NCBI GenBank assembly: GCA_034766995.1
Contig: CM068322.1
Span: 6,097,089-6,161,088 of the forward strand
From: Acanthacorydalis orientalis
Lineage: Eukaryota > Arthropoda > Insecta > Megaloptera > Corydalidae
DNA length: 64,000 nucleotides
Reading direction: 5' to 3'
Shown: positions 1 to 13,526 of the stretch, one piece after another
Layout of the letters: each line of letters opens with the position of its first letter
Numbering within the stretch: position 1 is the stretch's first letter
Made by a program: the position numbers and the translations under genes
Notes under the pieces: generated by a model
Databases searched by the model: none
Told to the model about the DNA's origin: nothing
Seen by the model: the letters and a program-made list of their open reading frames with translations, nothing else

Positions 1-1018
1 CCACGTTTCCAATATTTGTGTATGGGAGAGATCGACTGACGCTTGAACCCTTTTTAAACAGTTATTTTTCAGACGTGTGTGTTTATAGACCAAAGTTCGT
101 CTCAAATAAAAGGATTTCAATTTTATTATACAGACAATTTTGCCTGTCGAGAACGTTTTAACAATAGAGAGGAATTATTTTTTTATAGAAAAAGTTTTTC
201 TTCAAATATTTAATTGGAAATTGCCCTGTTTCCTTTAAATTAATTTCATTATTTGCTTTCAATTAAAATATTGTTTATTTAAAAAGAATGATCACAAATA
301 ATAAAGCCATTGCTCAACAATAAAAATAAATAACATAAATTTTATTGAAGCGTAAGTTAGAGATATCGGAACAATGAAAAAATTTAATTTAAATATTATT
401 TATATATATATACATACACGCACATGTTATTTATATAAACTATGGTGTAACTTATTTTTGATGTTTAAATGTTTACGCAATTTCGCTCGATACATAATTT
501 TTTGTCTCAATGTAGCGTTAATAAATAGCTTCAGTGAATAATTTTTAAACGCTGAGACTTTGAATTCAAAAATAGAAAAATTTTAAAATCCGATCTATGA
601 GTTTTATTTCTTTCCTTATATGGGAAAATAAAAGTTCCATACATAATTTAGTTTTATATTAACTAGTAATAAACAAGAAACGTTTGATGTAAATTCCGTT
701 AAATTCCTTTCATAGTTAAAAATTGACACCACTTGAAATTTGATTAATAGAATAATGTTATAATAATCACCAGTCGTCTGACTGTATCAAAAGTCTTTAG
801 TGAATCTTCCAAAATCAATAGTTAATTTTTAAAAATTTTATAATAAAATTTGCCTGCTATATGTACCTTTTTTGTGTCAAGTCATCAATAAGAAAATATT
901 TGTTCGTGTATATATTTATATTTGATTAGCAACTCAACCACTCATTTGAGTAATAAAGTTAAAGTTAAATCATTACACTATATTATAATCTAGAAACATC
1001 TATATTTGTCAAAAAAAT

Positions 1019-1060
<42 letters not shown>

Positions 1061-1959
1061 TTTTACTTATAATACATAGTTTGAGATAGTCAATCAGTAC
1101 CTCCTTAAAATACTAAATATGACTCATTTTACTATAATATATTGTTTTTAATATCTTATTTTTTAGAGAAATAGTGTTGAATTCAATTTTTATCAATAAA
1201 TAGTAATTTGGAATTAATTACAAACTTTTTAAACTTATATAACAAAATCTATATTTAACTATTTTTATATATGTCAAGAACGTCAACAAATGATCATGAA
1301 TTCGATAATTAAATATCTGTTTCCGATTTTTGATACCACCGTGTATATTGTCCTAATTTTATGTCATCAATTTATTTTATAGTAACTACTTATTCATATT
1401 TTATTCTATTAACATGTAAAACTAAATGTGTATCATGCATAAGAAAAAAATAATCTAATAAACTTGCCCTAGATAATAAATAAAATACGAAATTTTCCAA
1501 CAAATTAATTACATTTATATAATAACCAGTAACATCCTAAGAGTTTTTGAAGAGTATTTTTAAATGTCTGATAATCTGAACTATAAACTATGATAACTAT
1601 GACTAGTTAATAAAAAAACTTTAAAAAGGAATTAAATATATTTAAATATACATCGACAAATAACGGAGACAATAAACATAATAAAACTTTTAAAAGAAGT
1701 AAAAAAATTTAATAAAACTAAATAAACGAATTTGAACTCATGAAGATATAAAATACAAAAAATAATACAATATTTGCTAAACATTTTTTAAAAACACCAC
1801 GTGACATTAAAGGTATAAAGTACACAATACAAATAATAAAAAATTAAAATAATATCATAAAGTTAAAAATTCTTCAAAAATATAAAAAGATAACATATTA
1901 AACTAACAACTCTACGCAAACATTATACGGTGAGAATTACAAGTGTGAACTACACTGTA

Positions 1960-2021
<62 letters not shown>

Positions 2022-3830
2022 TAGATCGATAGAAATATATAGATAAACATAAATCAGATTTAAAAATATAACATTTATCTGAAATAGGACATCTTCGGAA
2101 ACTAGTAATGGAGAAAATTGACAGTCAATTGATTCAAAAGGATGGAGATCATCAGGACAGCATATAAACGAGACCATAGGTATAAAAACAAATAATTATA
2201 TATAAATATATATATATATATAATAATAATTATAAATGTTGATCTAAAGTATTACAATTAAAATACTATTAATATGTAAAACTAAATTCTATAAATTATT
2301 TTCAAAAAATATAACTAGGAAAATAAAAAATCCTTTAAGAAAAATATTTTGTTACAATTGTGTTTTACTATTTTAAATCTTCCTCTTTAATTTAATACTA
2401 AATATTACTAACTAATTAAATAATACGTGTAAATAGTAAGTAATAAATAAAAAAAGAACAGTAAAGTGCACAGTTAGTCTTTAATTTAATGTCTTACTTC
2501 TATTTTATATTGATTTTGTTCGGTTCGGAATATAAAGTTATTCAGCTGCGAATATCATATCAGCTACTGAAGATCAAATATCCATAGTATATTTTTAAAT
2601 ACAAGTATCACATAAATCGACATTTACAAAGGCGTATTCGACAATTATATAATATTATTCTTAAATAATTGTTTAATACTGTAAACCACGCTTGAAATTT
2701 AGTTATAAGCTAAAAAGGATATTATTTATTTTGAAATAACAAATTATTAAACTTAGTAAAAATAAAACAATCTCGAGGGCATACTGAAATTATGATAATG
2801 TAACTTCAATTATTAAAATTTAAATTAAAAATAGAACTCAAATAATTGACTCGTTATTTGTAATAAAAGCATATGGATAATTTTGTACTAAACTAGTAGT
2901 ATTAAACGAACTAGAAATTTTTTATCATAATAAATTTTATATTTTAATTCTATAATTTGTAGAATATTGTGAAAAAAATTTTATTTTATATTTGTATTCT
3001 TGTTCTATTTAGGTAGGCCGGACAATCTTATCACTGAGATAGAGTAATAATAATTAAACTCTTATTAATAAAAGTCACACTCTATCTACAGGAAACTTTT
3101 TTAGTCAGTCTTATATTGTTTAAAACTGTCATAACTATTTTTCTATGTTCGAATATGAGTCAGTCGTATACTGCGTACAAATGGATATTAAAATAGTGTT
3201 TAATCTTAAAAATAATTTGTTTTCATTTTTATTTAATTTTAATGATACTGGACATTAATAACCTATCTAAAGTAGTAAAATTTGTGATCAGTGAATCGTA
3301 TTACTAACATGATTAATGTCGAAAATCATATGAATTATACCTTGCTAGTTTGTCATTATATTAAGCAAATTGTGTTGTTCAAAATTTTTATTCCATTTGA
3401 TTATTTTAATGTTAAGTGTGAAATATTTTGACCCTCAATTTATTGAAGTTTATCAGTTTTGTAAAATTTTTCTAAAATTATATTCGTTATAATTTATAAA
3501 TTTAACAATTATAACAATTTACACTAATTAATATATTTTTACTAAACGCAATACAAATATATCTACTATTTTTATTTTATTATCTATTGAAATAGCTGAA
3601 ACGTATTTGGGGATAAAAACATGGAACTATTTTATGTACAAAAGTATTCGTCATAATCTTAAAGTGAAACATAACTCAAAATTAAATCTCTGCTTTCAAT
3701 TCCGAAGTACAAAAATAAAATTCATTTCATTTTATTAAAACAGAACACATTTGTAATGTTTCATATAATATTTAAAGCGTGTATATTTTATTGGAAATTA
3801 AATATATTATGCAAGAGATTTTTATTTATA
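1..3830. other. AT-rich DNA without recognisable genes
   Basis: I see no credible coding sequence here. The stretch holds short (TA)n runs at 1021-1053, 1964-2018 and 2205-2222. A weak hairpin lies near 3030-3092, where GATAGAGT is answered by ACTCTATC. Stops are dense in all frames and no transposon protein motif was recognised. Confidence 0.7.
1964..2018. repeat. (TA)n microsatellite
   Basis: About 27 uninterrupted TA units, directly visible. Any open frame across it is an artefact of the TATATA (Tyr-Ile) codons. Confidence 0.97.
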
Positions 3831-3835
3831 AATTA

Positions 3836-3912
3836 CCGAGGGGCTCTTCCTCTTACTCGCTACACTCGCCGACGCCCCAGGAGACTGCGCCTCCGCTCGA
3901 TTTGCTCTCTCT
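3836..3912. other. GC-rich insert in AT-rich DNA
   Basis: This ~75-bp block is clearly GC-rich while both flanks are almost pure A/T, which suggests inserted or constrained sequence. Its first ~40 bases align without gaps, at about 70% identity by eye, to 28151-28190, just before a jockey fragment. It is open on the + strand and rich in Arg and Leu, but I recognise no protein family. It may be a piece of a repeat whose longer copies lie elsewhere. Confidence 0.45.
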
Positions 3913-5195
3913 CGATAGCGTTAACATTTTTTAAATGAAAAATTATATAAGGAACTTTTGTAATGATTTTTATTTTCTGATTTTAAATGAAACCGTGAAA
4001 ATAGTGAAACTAAAAAGAAAACTTATTGTAAACTTCTTCTAAATCTTCTGTGTACACTATATTCATAATTGATTTGTTTTTCTTCTCTATACTGAAAATG
4101 GATACCCTGCTAGAAGTACATCTATAGAGACCAACATACATCTGACCGTGCCCGAATACTGTTTCATTGGAATCGATGAACATTACACTTCCTGTAATAT
4201 CTATAATGACCGGGAATGGAACTGGTTAATGTGCTACTTATAGAGTGTAGAGAGGGATCAGCGTTGCGAGGAGGTGGACTATATGAAAAAAAAATATTTT
4301 GCGCTAATTTTACGATGGAATTATTTGGTATATTTAAAAAGATAACAAAAATTACTTTAAGCAAAGTATAAAATAGAGTTTAGAGCTAATACCTATTATT
4401 GTTTGTCTATATTAATACTAGTGTATTCGTTTAGTTCATTCATTCCATTTGTGAACAGAAAAACAGTACCTTCGATTAGCACTCTGGAGCTTCGTTCGCT
4501 GAACTAACAGAGATAATGCTAAATTCAAAATTACGAGTCATGAGTTCCAGTACTCGAAATTTGTTCTAGCGATGGGGAGTCAAGATTTGGTTACTTGATA
4601 TAAGTGTGGCTTATTTTGATGATAACAAAGAAAAGGAACGTCAAAATACATTGATTCTGTCATCAATACAGTTTTGTATCATGAATACATTTGACACTAC
4701 ATTTGACACCTATACATATTTAGACAGCAGTCTCTTCAAACGGCGCTACGGTTTAACATTAACAAAACTGTTCGCATATGTATTTATCATCCTTTTTACT
4801 ATATTATTTCTACGCATAAGTTTTCCTTGAACAGACGACGTTATATATGTTTCCCGTACCTGCGGGACAGTTTGTATCATACAGGAGAACATGGTTGGTC
4901 AAATTGTTCTACGACAAATTGTATAAGAAAGTTCATTTAAATGTACTTACATTATCCGACCGAACTACGACACAAATACTTAGTTTGAACTTAAATTATA
5001 TTTGAGCTGCGTTAACAATAAACAATTCAATTGCTTAATTTAAATGAAACAATTGAATTGGCTCGTCGAACTGAACTTGTGAACAATGGTATATATTGAA
5101 TTCAATTGAAGTGCAATTGCATGTAAGTTAAATTAAATGTATATCTACTTTTAATCGATAGTGAAAATCAAAATGGCGTTATATAAAATTGCCAA

Positions 5196-5246
<51 letters not shown>

Positions 5247-5497
5247 CACTCTGTGAATACCATTATATATTAGTAAAGATATTTATTCATTTTATTGTTG
5301 GTATTATAAATTACTACTAAAGACTAGAAATTGATTCCTCACTTTAATATCAAGTTTATAATCAAGTTTTCTAAAATATTGTATGAACTCATTAAAGTAT
5401 TCTATCTTACTTAAATTTTACTAACTATTTTAAGTCAATTATACCAACTATTTTAATTAAATTAGCTGCATTAAAAAATATTTTTTCTTGTACTAAT
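3913..5497. other. AT-rich DNA, no recognised gene
   Basis: Contains a (TA)n tract at 5199-5242 and the GAGC-rich motif at 4478-4508, which is shared with two other places in the window. A frame at 4606-4830 ends in a hydrophobic stretch but begins at GTG and resembles nothing I know. I do not call it a gene. Confidence 0.6.
5199..5242. repeat. (TA)n microsatellite
   Basis: About 22 TA units, directly visible. Confidence 0.97.
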
Positions 5498-5800
5498 ATT
5501 GTTTTAAACACTGTGGCTAAACTCAATTTTCAAATTAATTTTATGCCCTCTCCCCACAAACCGCAAAAAAATTAATAATAGATATTCAATAATTGATTAT
5601 AATTCTTTTTTGATAGTTGGTTTTACGCATTGGACACATTTTAATTTTCTCTATTTTATCACTCTGCCGATAAAGATATTACCATCGAATAATCAATAAT
5701 AGAAAAGCTAGTTATAAAAAAAATTGGAAATTTTTTGTGTGTTGTGGGTGCGTGAAAGAAAAGCCTCTTGTAAAAGAAGTAAAGTGAAAGAGATAATTTA
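5498..5800. repeat. FB fold-back repeat, copy 1 (both arms)
   Basis: The left arm (to about 5640) reads, on the minus strand, like the right arm of the other FB copies, with the marker GGTTTGTGGGGAGAG near 5550-5565. The right arm (from about 5690) carries GTGTGTTGTGGGTGCG. The arms are inverted around a short centre, so the unit is a diverged inverted repeat of about 300 bp. It has no coding capacity. Ends are estimated from similarity to other copies, and no target duplication was identified. Confidence 0.55.
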
Positions 5801-5980
5801 CATGAAATTCCGAAAATTATGTGTTCACTTTTTTACTTATAAGTAATGTATTATTAATAAATTTAATTACATTATATTTTCCTGAAATTTTAGCAAATAA
5901 ATACTATAATCATTAATATCTAATGAAAAGATCGTTCATTAAATAAATGTTATAAACTTGTACTCACATTCTAATTTATA

Positions 5981-6039
<59 letters not shown>

Positions 6040-7682
6040 ATTTACAACTTTAACAAAAAAAGTATTCAGTATACAGTCTCATAGTCACTATACAATTAAC
6101 CTGTCATCTTCATCATTATATTATACTAGTCCAAATTAAAGCGATGTTAATAATCGTCCAACATCGATCCGAGTTCAATCAGTTTCCCAATAATTAAACA
6201 AATACCCTCTTGTATAATACAATCAGTTAATCGATATGTAAACAATGTCGATCACATTACTGCTAAATTAATAAACTCTAATAATATTAAATATATGAGT
6301 TAATAGTAAAATGATTTTTATTGCATTATTTTACTTTTCTAGTAAGAAGAATTAATAATTCAAAAAATATATATATACTTGTTATCAAATATAACATATT
6401 ATCAATCAAATATAATCAGATTGAAGATGTTTAATCAATATTTTTGAATCTTTTATAAAAAAATCATTTATTAATTTGTATAAATGCTATATGATTTATT
6501 AAAAAAGTATTTTAATATAGAATTAAATGATTTTATTATTTCAATTTTATTAAAAATAACAGTGAAATCAATTTATACGAGTAGTGGATTACAAATTTTA
6601 TAGAGGTCCTTTACGGTAATTGGAACTTGTGGAAAGGTATCTTCAAAAAAAATTCTTTTTTTGAGAACACCTTTTTGTATTTGAAATAAGTGAATTATGA
6701 TACCAGATATGATGTAAAAGAGGTTTAGGACGATGTCAAATTTATTCCTATTCTAAGATCCGTAGGCGAGTTTTGAGGGATGTGATATCACATTGGTTTA
6801 ATAAAGCACAGCTCATTAACACTGTAAACGTGACAAAATACCTTCCAGACTTTCTTAAAGTATCAACGTGTCATTGTAAATTCACAGATGATATTCTTTA
6901 TAAAAAAACCTATGCAATCAACAAAGTATATCTTTCAAAAAGATACCATATTCTCGATACATAATGGATTTTGGCCTAGGTGAAGTATCATAGCAGTGTC
7001 CCAATGACTATCGATTTTCATCAGTGTCAAAATGATGAGTATAAAAATTTTCTCCGGGTAGCTATAATCATCTGAAAAGTATTCTTTTTGGTTTCAAACC
7101 GCTACACTTGTACCCAAGGATTTAAAATAATTATGCTTTTATTTCAGTGATTAATATTCGCAAAAAGTACAAATTTTGAAAAAACTAGAGTGTGTATGAT
7201 ATGGATTTCTCTATTCTTAGAAATTGCAAGCTCTGCAGAGATATTCCTTCGAGTTATCGTGTATACTTTAACTTATTTACCAGATTCAAAATGTTTTCAT
7301 TTGCTATTATGCTTTACTGCTGAAATGAGTGAAAATTATATCGTGCTTGATCTGGCATGTAAGAATAATACGGAAGAAAGTCAATTTTTTTCTACTCAAC
7401 CCTTCGTGATGAGGCCCGAAGTGTAGGGTCTTTTATTTAAAGTATACTTAAAGTATATATATTTATATATATAATAATAATAATAAGATATACTCTTTCT
7501 TTTTAAATTTCAAGTTTTGTTACAATATCTCTTTGAGGTATCCGGTGATACTCTTTGGGTAAATAATCAAGACGTTATTTACGAATTACTCATTTATCGT
7601 GATAGGTTTGCTTGAAAGAGGTTTATCCTTAAAATCAATCTTTTTAAGACGAAATTTTCTATTTTTTTTAACCAAGAACTTA
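5801..7682. other. AT-rich DNA, no recognised gene
   Basis: A (TA)n run lies at 5984-6034. Two short + strand frames (6773-6964 and 7190-7426) sit in sequence of slightly higher complexity, but neither shows a domain I recognise nor a convincing splice context. A single-copy exon cannot be excluded. Confidence 0.55.
5984..6034. repeat. (TA)n microsatellite
   Basis: About 25 TA units, directly visible. Confidence 0.97.
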
Positions 7683-8291
7683 TTAGGTTGGTGGAAAAAT
7701 CATTGCAGTTATTAACCTTCAAACTCGTATATATTTTAAGATTTTTTGATTTTCCTAGCTGTTTTAAGTAGTCCAGAACTGTTGGATGACTAATACCTAA
7801 CTTTTGTGTTCGTTTTTTTGACCAGCTGTCGAAGTATAATTCGTCTGTCTTCAAGAAATATTTCCAGATTCATGAAATTTTCTCTGGTTGCCGTGGAAGG
7901 TATTGATTGACCTAGTTTTGAATCACCCGCGACAGATTATCGTTCTTCTTTTAATAGTTTGTTTCACTTGAATACTGTAGTTCTTTTTCAGACAATCATC
8001 ATCATAGGCTTCATCCATTTCTTCAAGTATTTCTGAAGCACTTGAACTACGCCTAACACAATAACAAACGGCATAACACTGGATCTTTCTGTAAAGCATC
8101 TACTGCACAATAACAATAACCTGCACACTGTCACCACAACCGTTGCCTCAGACACGACCCAGAATAATGAGTATGCACTATATAAGTTTTCCACTAAGCA
8201 GAATAAAGTGCTCCTAATAGTTTGGAGTCTGAAGCTGGTGCAATATTCAAAAATAAAGCGCCATTCCACGAATTAAATGATTCAGCACTCG
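7683..8291 (-). mobile_element. Chimeric mariner remnant (two lineages joined)
   Basis: Read on the minus strand, the element starts at 8291 with a CGAGTG-type end next to a TA. It runs through a 5' leader and transposase N-terminus (ASEILEEMDEAYDDDCLKK, then a LEDRR segment) that matches the mariner at 20321-21400. Near 7815, inside the second helix-turn-helix of the transposase, it switches to sequence like the 570-bp derivatives at 18979 and 40835 (SHPTVLDYLKQLGKSK). It ends at 7683 with that lineage's TTAGGTTGGT terminus beside a TA. The two halves meet at homologous positions but in different frames. The catalytic domain is absent, so this is non-functional. Recombination between copies or a nested insertion with deletion could explain it. 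Confidence 0.65.
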
Positions 8292-8621
8292 TATTTTAAT
8301 ACTCTTACTGTGAATAATTAAAATCTAATGTACGAAAAAATTACTGTCAGATAAAGTAAAAATGCTTTAGTATATTATTTTTGTCACAAATAATCGCTGA
8401 AAAAGATCACCTTTTTGTTATAAAAAAAGTAATTAAGGCATTTTCAACTTATTTAATGTAGTTCAATATCTAATTCCAAAAAAATAAATATTAGTTTAAC
8501 ATATGAAACATGTTTTTAACCGTATCATAGGACATAATTAGTGTAAAATAGAAAAATATATTTCAAGTTGTATATTTTCCAGTATTATATACAAACAGAA
8601 TGGTTATTGATTTTAAGTTTA

Positions 8622-8940
8622 TTCTCACAATGCAGTTCTGGCACTGTGATTAAATTTACGTACACAAATAAATTATTATTTCACCTCATAAACCACAAAT
8701 AAAATTCAATCAAAAATGTTCAGTCACTATTTTATGACAGTTACTCATGTGCATTTCGATGATGGCGCAATCATTCTAGAGCACTGAGGAACAGAAAATC
8801 TTTTCGTTAACATTTTTCTGTGCCTTAATGTTCTGAGGATGATAGTACACGACTATCAAAACAATTATCAATAAATATTAATAGAATATTTTTTGTCAGT
8901 CAAAATTTTGTGGAATTAAAAAATAATTCATTTAAGAATG
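8622..8940. repeat. FB fold-back repeat, copy 2 (both arms)
   Basis: The left arm shows the reversed family markers: ACAATGCAGTTCTGGCACTG at the outer end and TTTCACCTCATAAACCACAA further in. The right arm ends near TTTTGTGGAATTAAAAAATA and ATTCATTT. The centre contains TCGATGATGGCGCAATCATT. This is one of the clearest copies. It has no open frame. Confidence 0.6.
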
Positions 8941-9239
8941 TATTTTTTAATATATATTTTTTTACTTATGGAAATGTTTTGTATTAAGTATATTTAAATG
9001 AATTATATGATAAAATATACAAAAAATGTCTTCTTATCGTGTTAGTACGTAATAGATTAATAAGTAGTTGAATATATTTTATTTAGTTGTTTATTTAATA
9101 TTTTTGATACAAATCAAATATAACTTTATAAAAGTTATTATTATAATAATCAATATTATAATACATGACCATGCATTTATGGTTTCAATTATCCTCCTTG
9201 ATCCTACTCTATATTGATATTAGTTCAAATGAATTAATG

Positions 9240-9665
9240 TCAACAATTAAACTTGTAACGTCTAGTAGAGCACGCTCAGTCGGTAAATAGGTAGACAGCG
9301 CGGATGACGTCATCGTCGAATCGATACATTCTAATTACATGCAATCCAATAAACACCTCGCATCGCTCTAACGAAATTAATTTAGCGATCATAATCCCAT
9401 CTCGCATACATGCGGCGGGAGGAGACAAAATATTGACATAGAATTATATGGAAGCCAATACAAGTGGTGAGGTTGATATAGCCGAACGGAATAGAATGTA
9501 ATCGAGGTGGTAGAGACGGACGGATGTAGAGCACACGTGTACACACACACACACGTACGTACGTCGCACTTATTGAGACACGCTGTGGTGTCGTCGCATC
9601 GATTGAATATTTTTTTTCTCTAGAGTATACGGTACGTACCCAAGGGATTGTAATTGGCGACAAAT
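9240..9665. promoter_or_regulatory. CpG-richer island, candidate regulatory DNA
   Basis: CpG and overall complexity rise sharply against the AT-rich flanks. The block contains a palindromic TGACGTCA (CRE-type) site at 9305-9312, a CACGTG E-box at 9534-9539 and a short (CA)n-CGTACGTACG tract. Both strands are open for stretches, but no frame shows a domain. An enhancer or other conserved non-coding element is inferred from composition alone; no gene is linked to it. Confidence 0.3.
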
Positions 9666-10060
9666 CGTTCTAAAGGTCAATTGTGTATCCATCAAAAATT
9701 GTTCAACGTAATGGATTTTTCTCTTATCGAGTAAAAATTTAATGTCGGCTCGAAGGAACCGCGATATTTTTGACGAAATCAAAAGATGAACACAAATAAT
9801 TAGTCACTATTTTCTATTTATTTTATATTACTGTAATGTACTTAGAATTGAAGGACATAACATATTTAATATTGGTGTTTAATACTCGAGGTAGATATAT
9901 ATTTTTTATAGTACGTAGGAAAATCAAAAAGTTCCCGTATAACAATGAAGGATAACAAATGATTTGAGTTTATCTTTATTATCAAATTCTTATTTCAACA
10001 CTTTCTTCAAATTTAGAAAAATGACTACGTATAATTAAAGAAAGTAGTTACGAATAACTA

Positions 10061-11302
10061 TTAGACTGGTGCAAAAATAATTGAGGTTTTATCATTTTAA
10101 GTTTAGTGCCGATTTTTCTAGTTACCGTTATTTTTTATTACAGTCATGTGATGATACATCATTGTAAATAATAAAATTAGCACTATTGACTTCAGTATAT
10201 GTCTATTGTTTTCATTCATTAATATTGTTGGATATAACATCTTAAATAGGAAAAAAAGCAAATTCGCGCGGTTTTATTGTACGAGTTCAAATTGAGACGT
10301 AAAGCAATAGAAACTGCTCGAAATATCAAATTTGTTTTTAGCAAAGAATCAATTAGTGACCGTACAGCTCAACACTGTTTCCAAAAATTTTATAATGGAA
10401 ACGAAAGCCTTGATGATGAAGAGGGTCGCGGACGTCCTTCATCTATAGACAATAATGATTTAAGAACCGTTATTAAAGCGGACCCATGTAAAACCAATCG
10501 AGAGGTGGCAGAAAAACTCAATGTGGACAAAAAAAAGCTAGATAAATGGGTGGCGCATGAATTAAACGAACATTAAGTAATTCAACGATACGAAGTCTGT
10601 TATGCTCTTCTTTTGAGTAAAAAAATTATCCCTCTCTTGATCGCATTGTCACATGTGATGAAAAATTGATTTTCTACAATAATCTGAAACGTTCATTTTA
10701 GTGGCTGGACCGAAGAGAAGCACCAAAACAGTTTCCTAAGCCGAAGCTTCATGAAAAAAAGATTATGGTTAATGTTTGGTAGTCGGCAAGTGGCATCATT
10801 CACTATAACTTTTTAAATCCTGATAAAAAATTATAGCAGAAAAATGTTATCAAGAAATTGAAAAAATGCATGAGAAGTTGCATTGTTCACGGCTAGAATT
10901 AGTCAATCGAAAAGGACCAATTCTTCTTCATAGCAACGCCCGACAACACGTCTCACAAATAACTTTAAAAAAATTAAATAAACTGGATCATGAAACCGTA
11001 GCTCACACACCTTATTCTTCGGTCCTGTCTCCGACAGATTATCATTTTTTTAAAGATTTGAGTAATGTCCTACGAGAGAAGGTTTTCAATGATCAAGCAT
11101 CAACTCAATGTGATTTCGATGAATTCGTTAATTCCAGGACTTCATAATTATATCTTTTAGGAATAAGCTAACTTGTTTCTCGTTAGGAGAAATGTGTGCA
11201 GGCCAATGCTCTTTATTTTGATTAATAAATATATTTTTTACTGATATATGCGTCTTTTACTCGATACGTAAAAACCGTAATTATTTTTGCACCAATCTTA
11301 AA
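10061..11302 (+). mobile_element. Near full-length mariner, Hsmar1-like lineage
   Basis: Both termini are visible. The left end begins TTAGACTGGTGCAAAAATAA beside a TA; the right end, read outward-in, is TTAAGATTGGTGCAAAAATA. These ends and the transposase sequence place it with mariners related to human Hsmar1. The length of about 1.24 kb is normal for mariner. The transposase it carries is broken, so it cannot move itself. It could have been mobilised in trans while its ends were intact. Confidence 0.9.
10277..11147 (+). pseudogene. Mariner transposase pseudogene
   Basis: A mariner transposase normally has two helix-turn-helix motifs for terminal-repeat binding and a DD34D catalytic domain for cut-and-paste transposition at TA. 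Here the first HTH and the linker (ESLDDEEGRGRPSS) are well preserved. The second HTH has an in-frame deletion joining NVDKKK straight to LDKWVAHEL. After a stop at 10576 the catalytic region continues in pieces: the first Asp is kept in VTCDEK (about 10645), then several stops follow. The second Asp is replaced (HSNAR where HDNAR is usual, near 10930). The third is kept in LSPTDYHFF (about 11030). Loss of the HTH residues and the catalytic Asp means it is dead. The start is the first in-frame codon of the preserved block and is uncertain. Confidence 0.88.
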
Positions 11303-13101
11303 ACTTAACAATTTGGGAGATACTCAACACCTCAAATAAGGGATTTGTAGGCGTGCTAATTATATTCAAAAGTAGAATATCATGGAATAGTAGACCACGT
11401 ATTTTCTCAATGACAGTTAAATGAAATATTTTCATTAGTAGTGTGCAATAAACAATGATGACTATAGTTTTGCATGAAAAATATTATATGAAAAAAGTCC
11501 TTTTATTTTCCAGAAAATAGCGATCATAATCTTGCTGGCACTATTGAATTTTAAAATTAATGACTTAAGATTGCACATTCTTTCGTTATATTGTTTGAAG
11601 TTAAAAGTTAAACATTGAATCAAAGTTTCATTACCGGTTTCAAATTACTGAATAGCTGCATTCAAATTCGTTTTACATATGTCGCAAATCTTTTCCCAAC
11701 GGTAATTGTCTTCAAGAATTTGCATTTTTAAAATTCAACAAATGATATTATTCATGCTTTTTTCATATAGTCTTGGAATATATTCTAGCAGCCATTTGGG
11801 AAGTAAGTTATTATTCGGTTAACACATGCCTAATAATATTCTAGAAAGTTTATAGATGCAACGATGCTAGAAATTTCTGAACTGGTTATCATCTATTATC
11901 GCATTGGAAACAATTGAAGAATTGTATGAATACTACACATCTAGTAACGACAGGGCAAGAATTTTCTGGAATATATACAATTGTGTATTAACAACTGCCA
12001 AGGGATCATGTGAACCTAGAGCAGTGCCAGTGAAAAAAAAAACTGCGACGAGTGGAGAGTGGACAGTTATAAGTGTAAACAATTAAAGTGGCGGTATACA
12101 CAATTGGAGTCACTCCGATAGCCGAGTGACTGTATGGCGGCAATCCGAACGACACAGGACTAGTTCGTATTCATTCGATTGGTTTAATAAATGGGTCGGA
12201 TGATTCCAGTCAACAAGCAATCGACCTGGTAAAAAAAACGTACTATCAATATAATTTTCTGAATAGAAAATAATCAGTTTTGTACTCGTTTTTCTTTCAT
12301 TGAACTGGCCAGAGTGAACATGTTAGTATTTTTAGAATTAAATGTATGTTTTTTTGTTCTTTTTGTAGATTTATCGATAAACTCCTCCACATTCGTTTCT
12401 AATACTTTATTAGTAACCACCAAAATAAAAAGATCTTAAAATCTAAAAGCAGATAAATTAATAAATCTCAGCATTTTAGAATATGATATTCAGACATATT
12501 CTAGACATTAATGACATAGAATTTTGAAATCTGACCACTCAGTGTATTCAATTATAAACTATAAAATACCTATAGTATTTCAAACGTGTTTACAATTAAA
12601 ATAAGTTATTAAAAAATAAATTATTTGTTTGCAATGAATATTTTGTCATAACTTTAATTTAGAATATAAGTATTTAATTCCATTTTTTAAGAAAGAAATA
12701 CAAAAAATTTGAAAAATTTTCACTACAGGAAAAATTATGCGAGTAAAACAATGAATTAAGTAATTCTTTCCACAATTGCTATAACCACCAATAATTTTTT
12801 AAATTGCTGATTTCCACTGTATTAATGACCATATTTAAAACAAAAATTTTAATATTTCCAATTACATAATCAAGCCTCATCTTCAACAAAAGCAATGAGA
12901 AAATTTCTTGGTTTGAAGTTTAATTGCGTTACATTTTTACAAACAATAATATAATTCTAATAAACGTTATCTAAATTTTTGAATATATAGTTTAAAGATT
13001 AAAAAAATATGTTTTGAATTTAAATTCGAAATTTTTCAAGCTTTTAGGAATTTAATTTTTTAGATAAGTCGATTCACATACACTGAACATGTATTTTAAA
13101 C

Positions 13102-13103
<2 letters not shown>
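11303..13103. other. AT-rich DNA with a small CpG-richer patch
   Basis: No gene recognised. The patch at about 12000-12230 is less A/T-rich and contains a perfect 8-bp stem (AGTCACTC at 12108-12115, GAGTGACT at 12124-12131) with an 8-base loop. The frame at 11904-12086 spans part of it without any recognisable domain. Confidence 0.6.
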
Positions 13104-13153
<50 letters not shown>

Positions 13154-13168
13154 TATGTATATATATAT

Positions 13169-13204
<36 letters not shown>

Positions 13205-13266
13205 ATAAATTTATATATATATATGTATATAGATATATATGTATATAGATATATATAGATATATAT

Positions 13267-13359
<93 letters not shown>

Positions 13360-13363
13360 TGTT

Positions 13364-13459
<96 letters not shown>

Positions 13460-13468
13460 CGTGTATAT

Positions 13469-13507
<39 letters not shown>

Positions 13508-13526
13508 GTATGTATATATATATATA
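13104..13526. repeat. Compound TA array with TATG/TAGA variants
   Basis: About 420 bp of TA dinucleotides broken by TATG, TAGA, TGTT and TACG variants, so it is an old, partly diverged microsatellite. Open frames here (Tyr-Ile-Val repeats) are artefacts. Confidence 0.95.

Noticed and set aside
4606..4830. Frame with a hydrophobic C-terminus
   Set aside because: It begins at GTG, not ATG, has no recognised domain and lies in plain AT-rich DNA.
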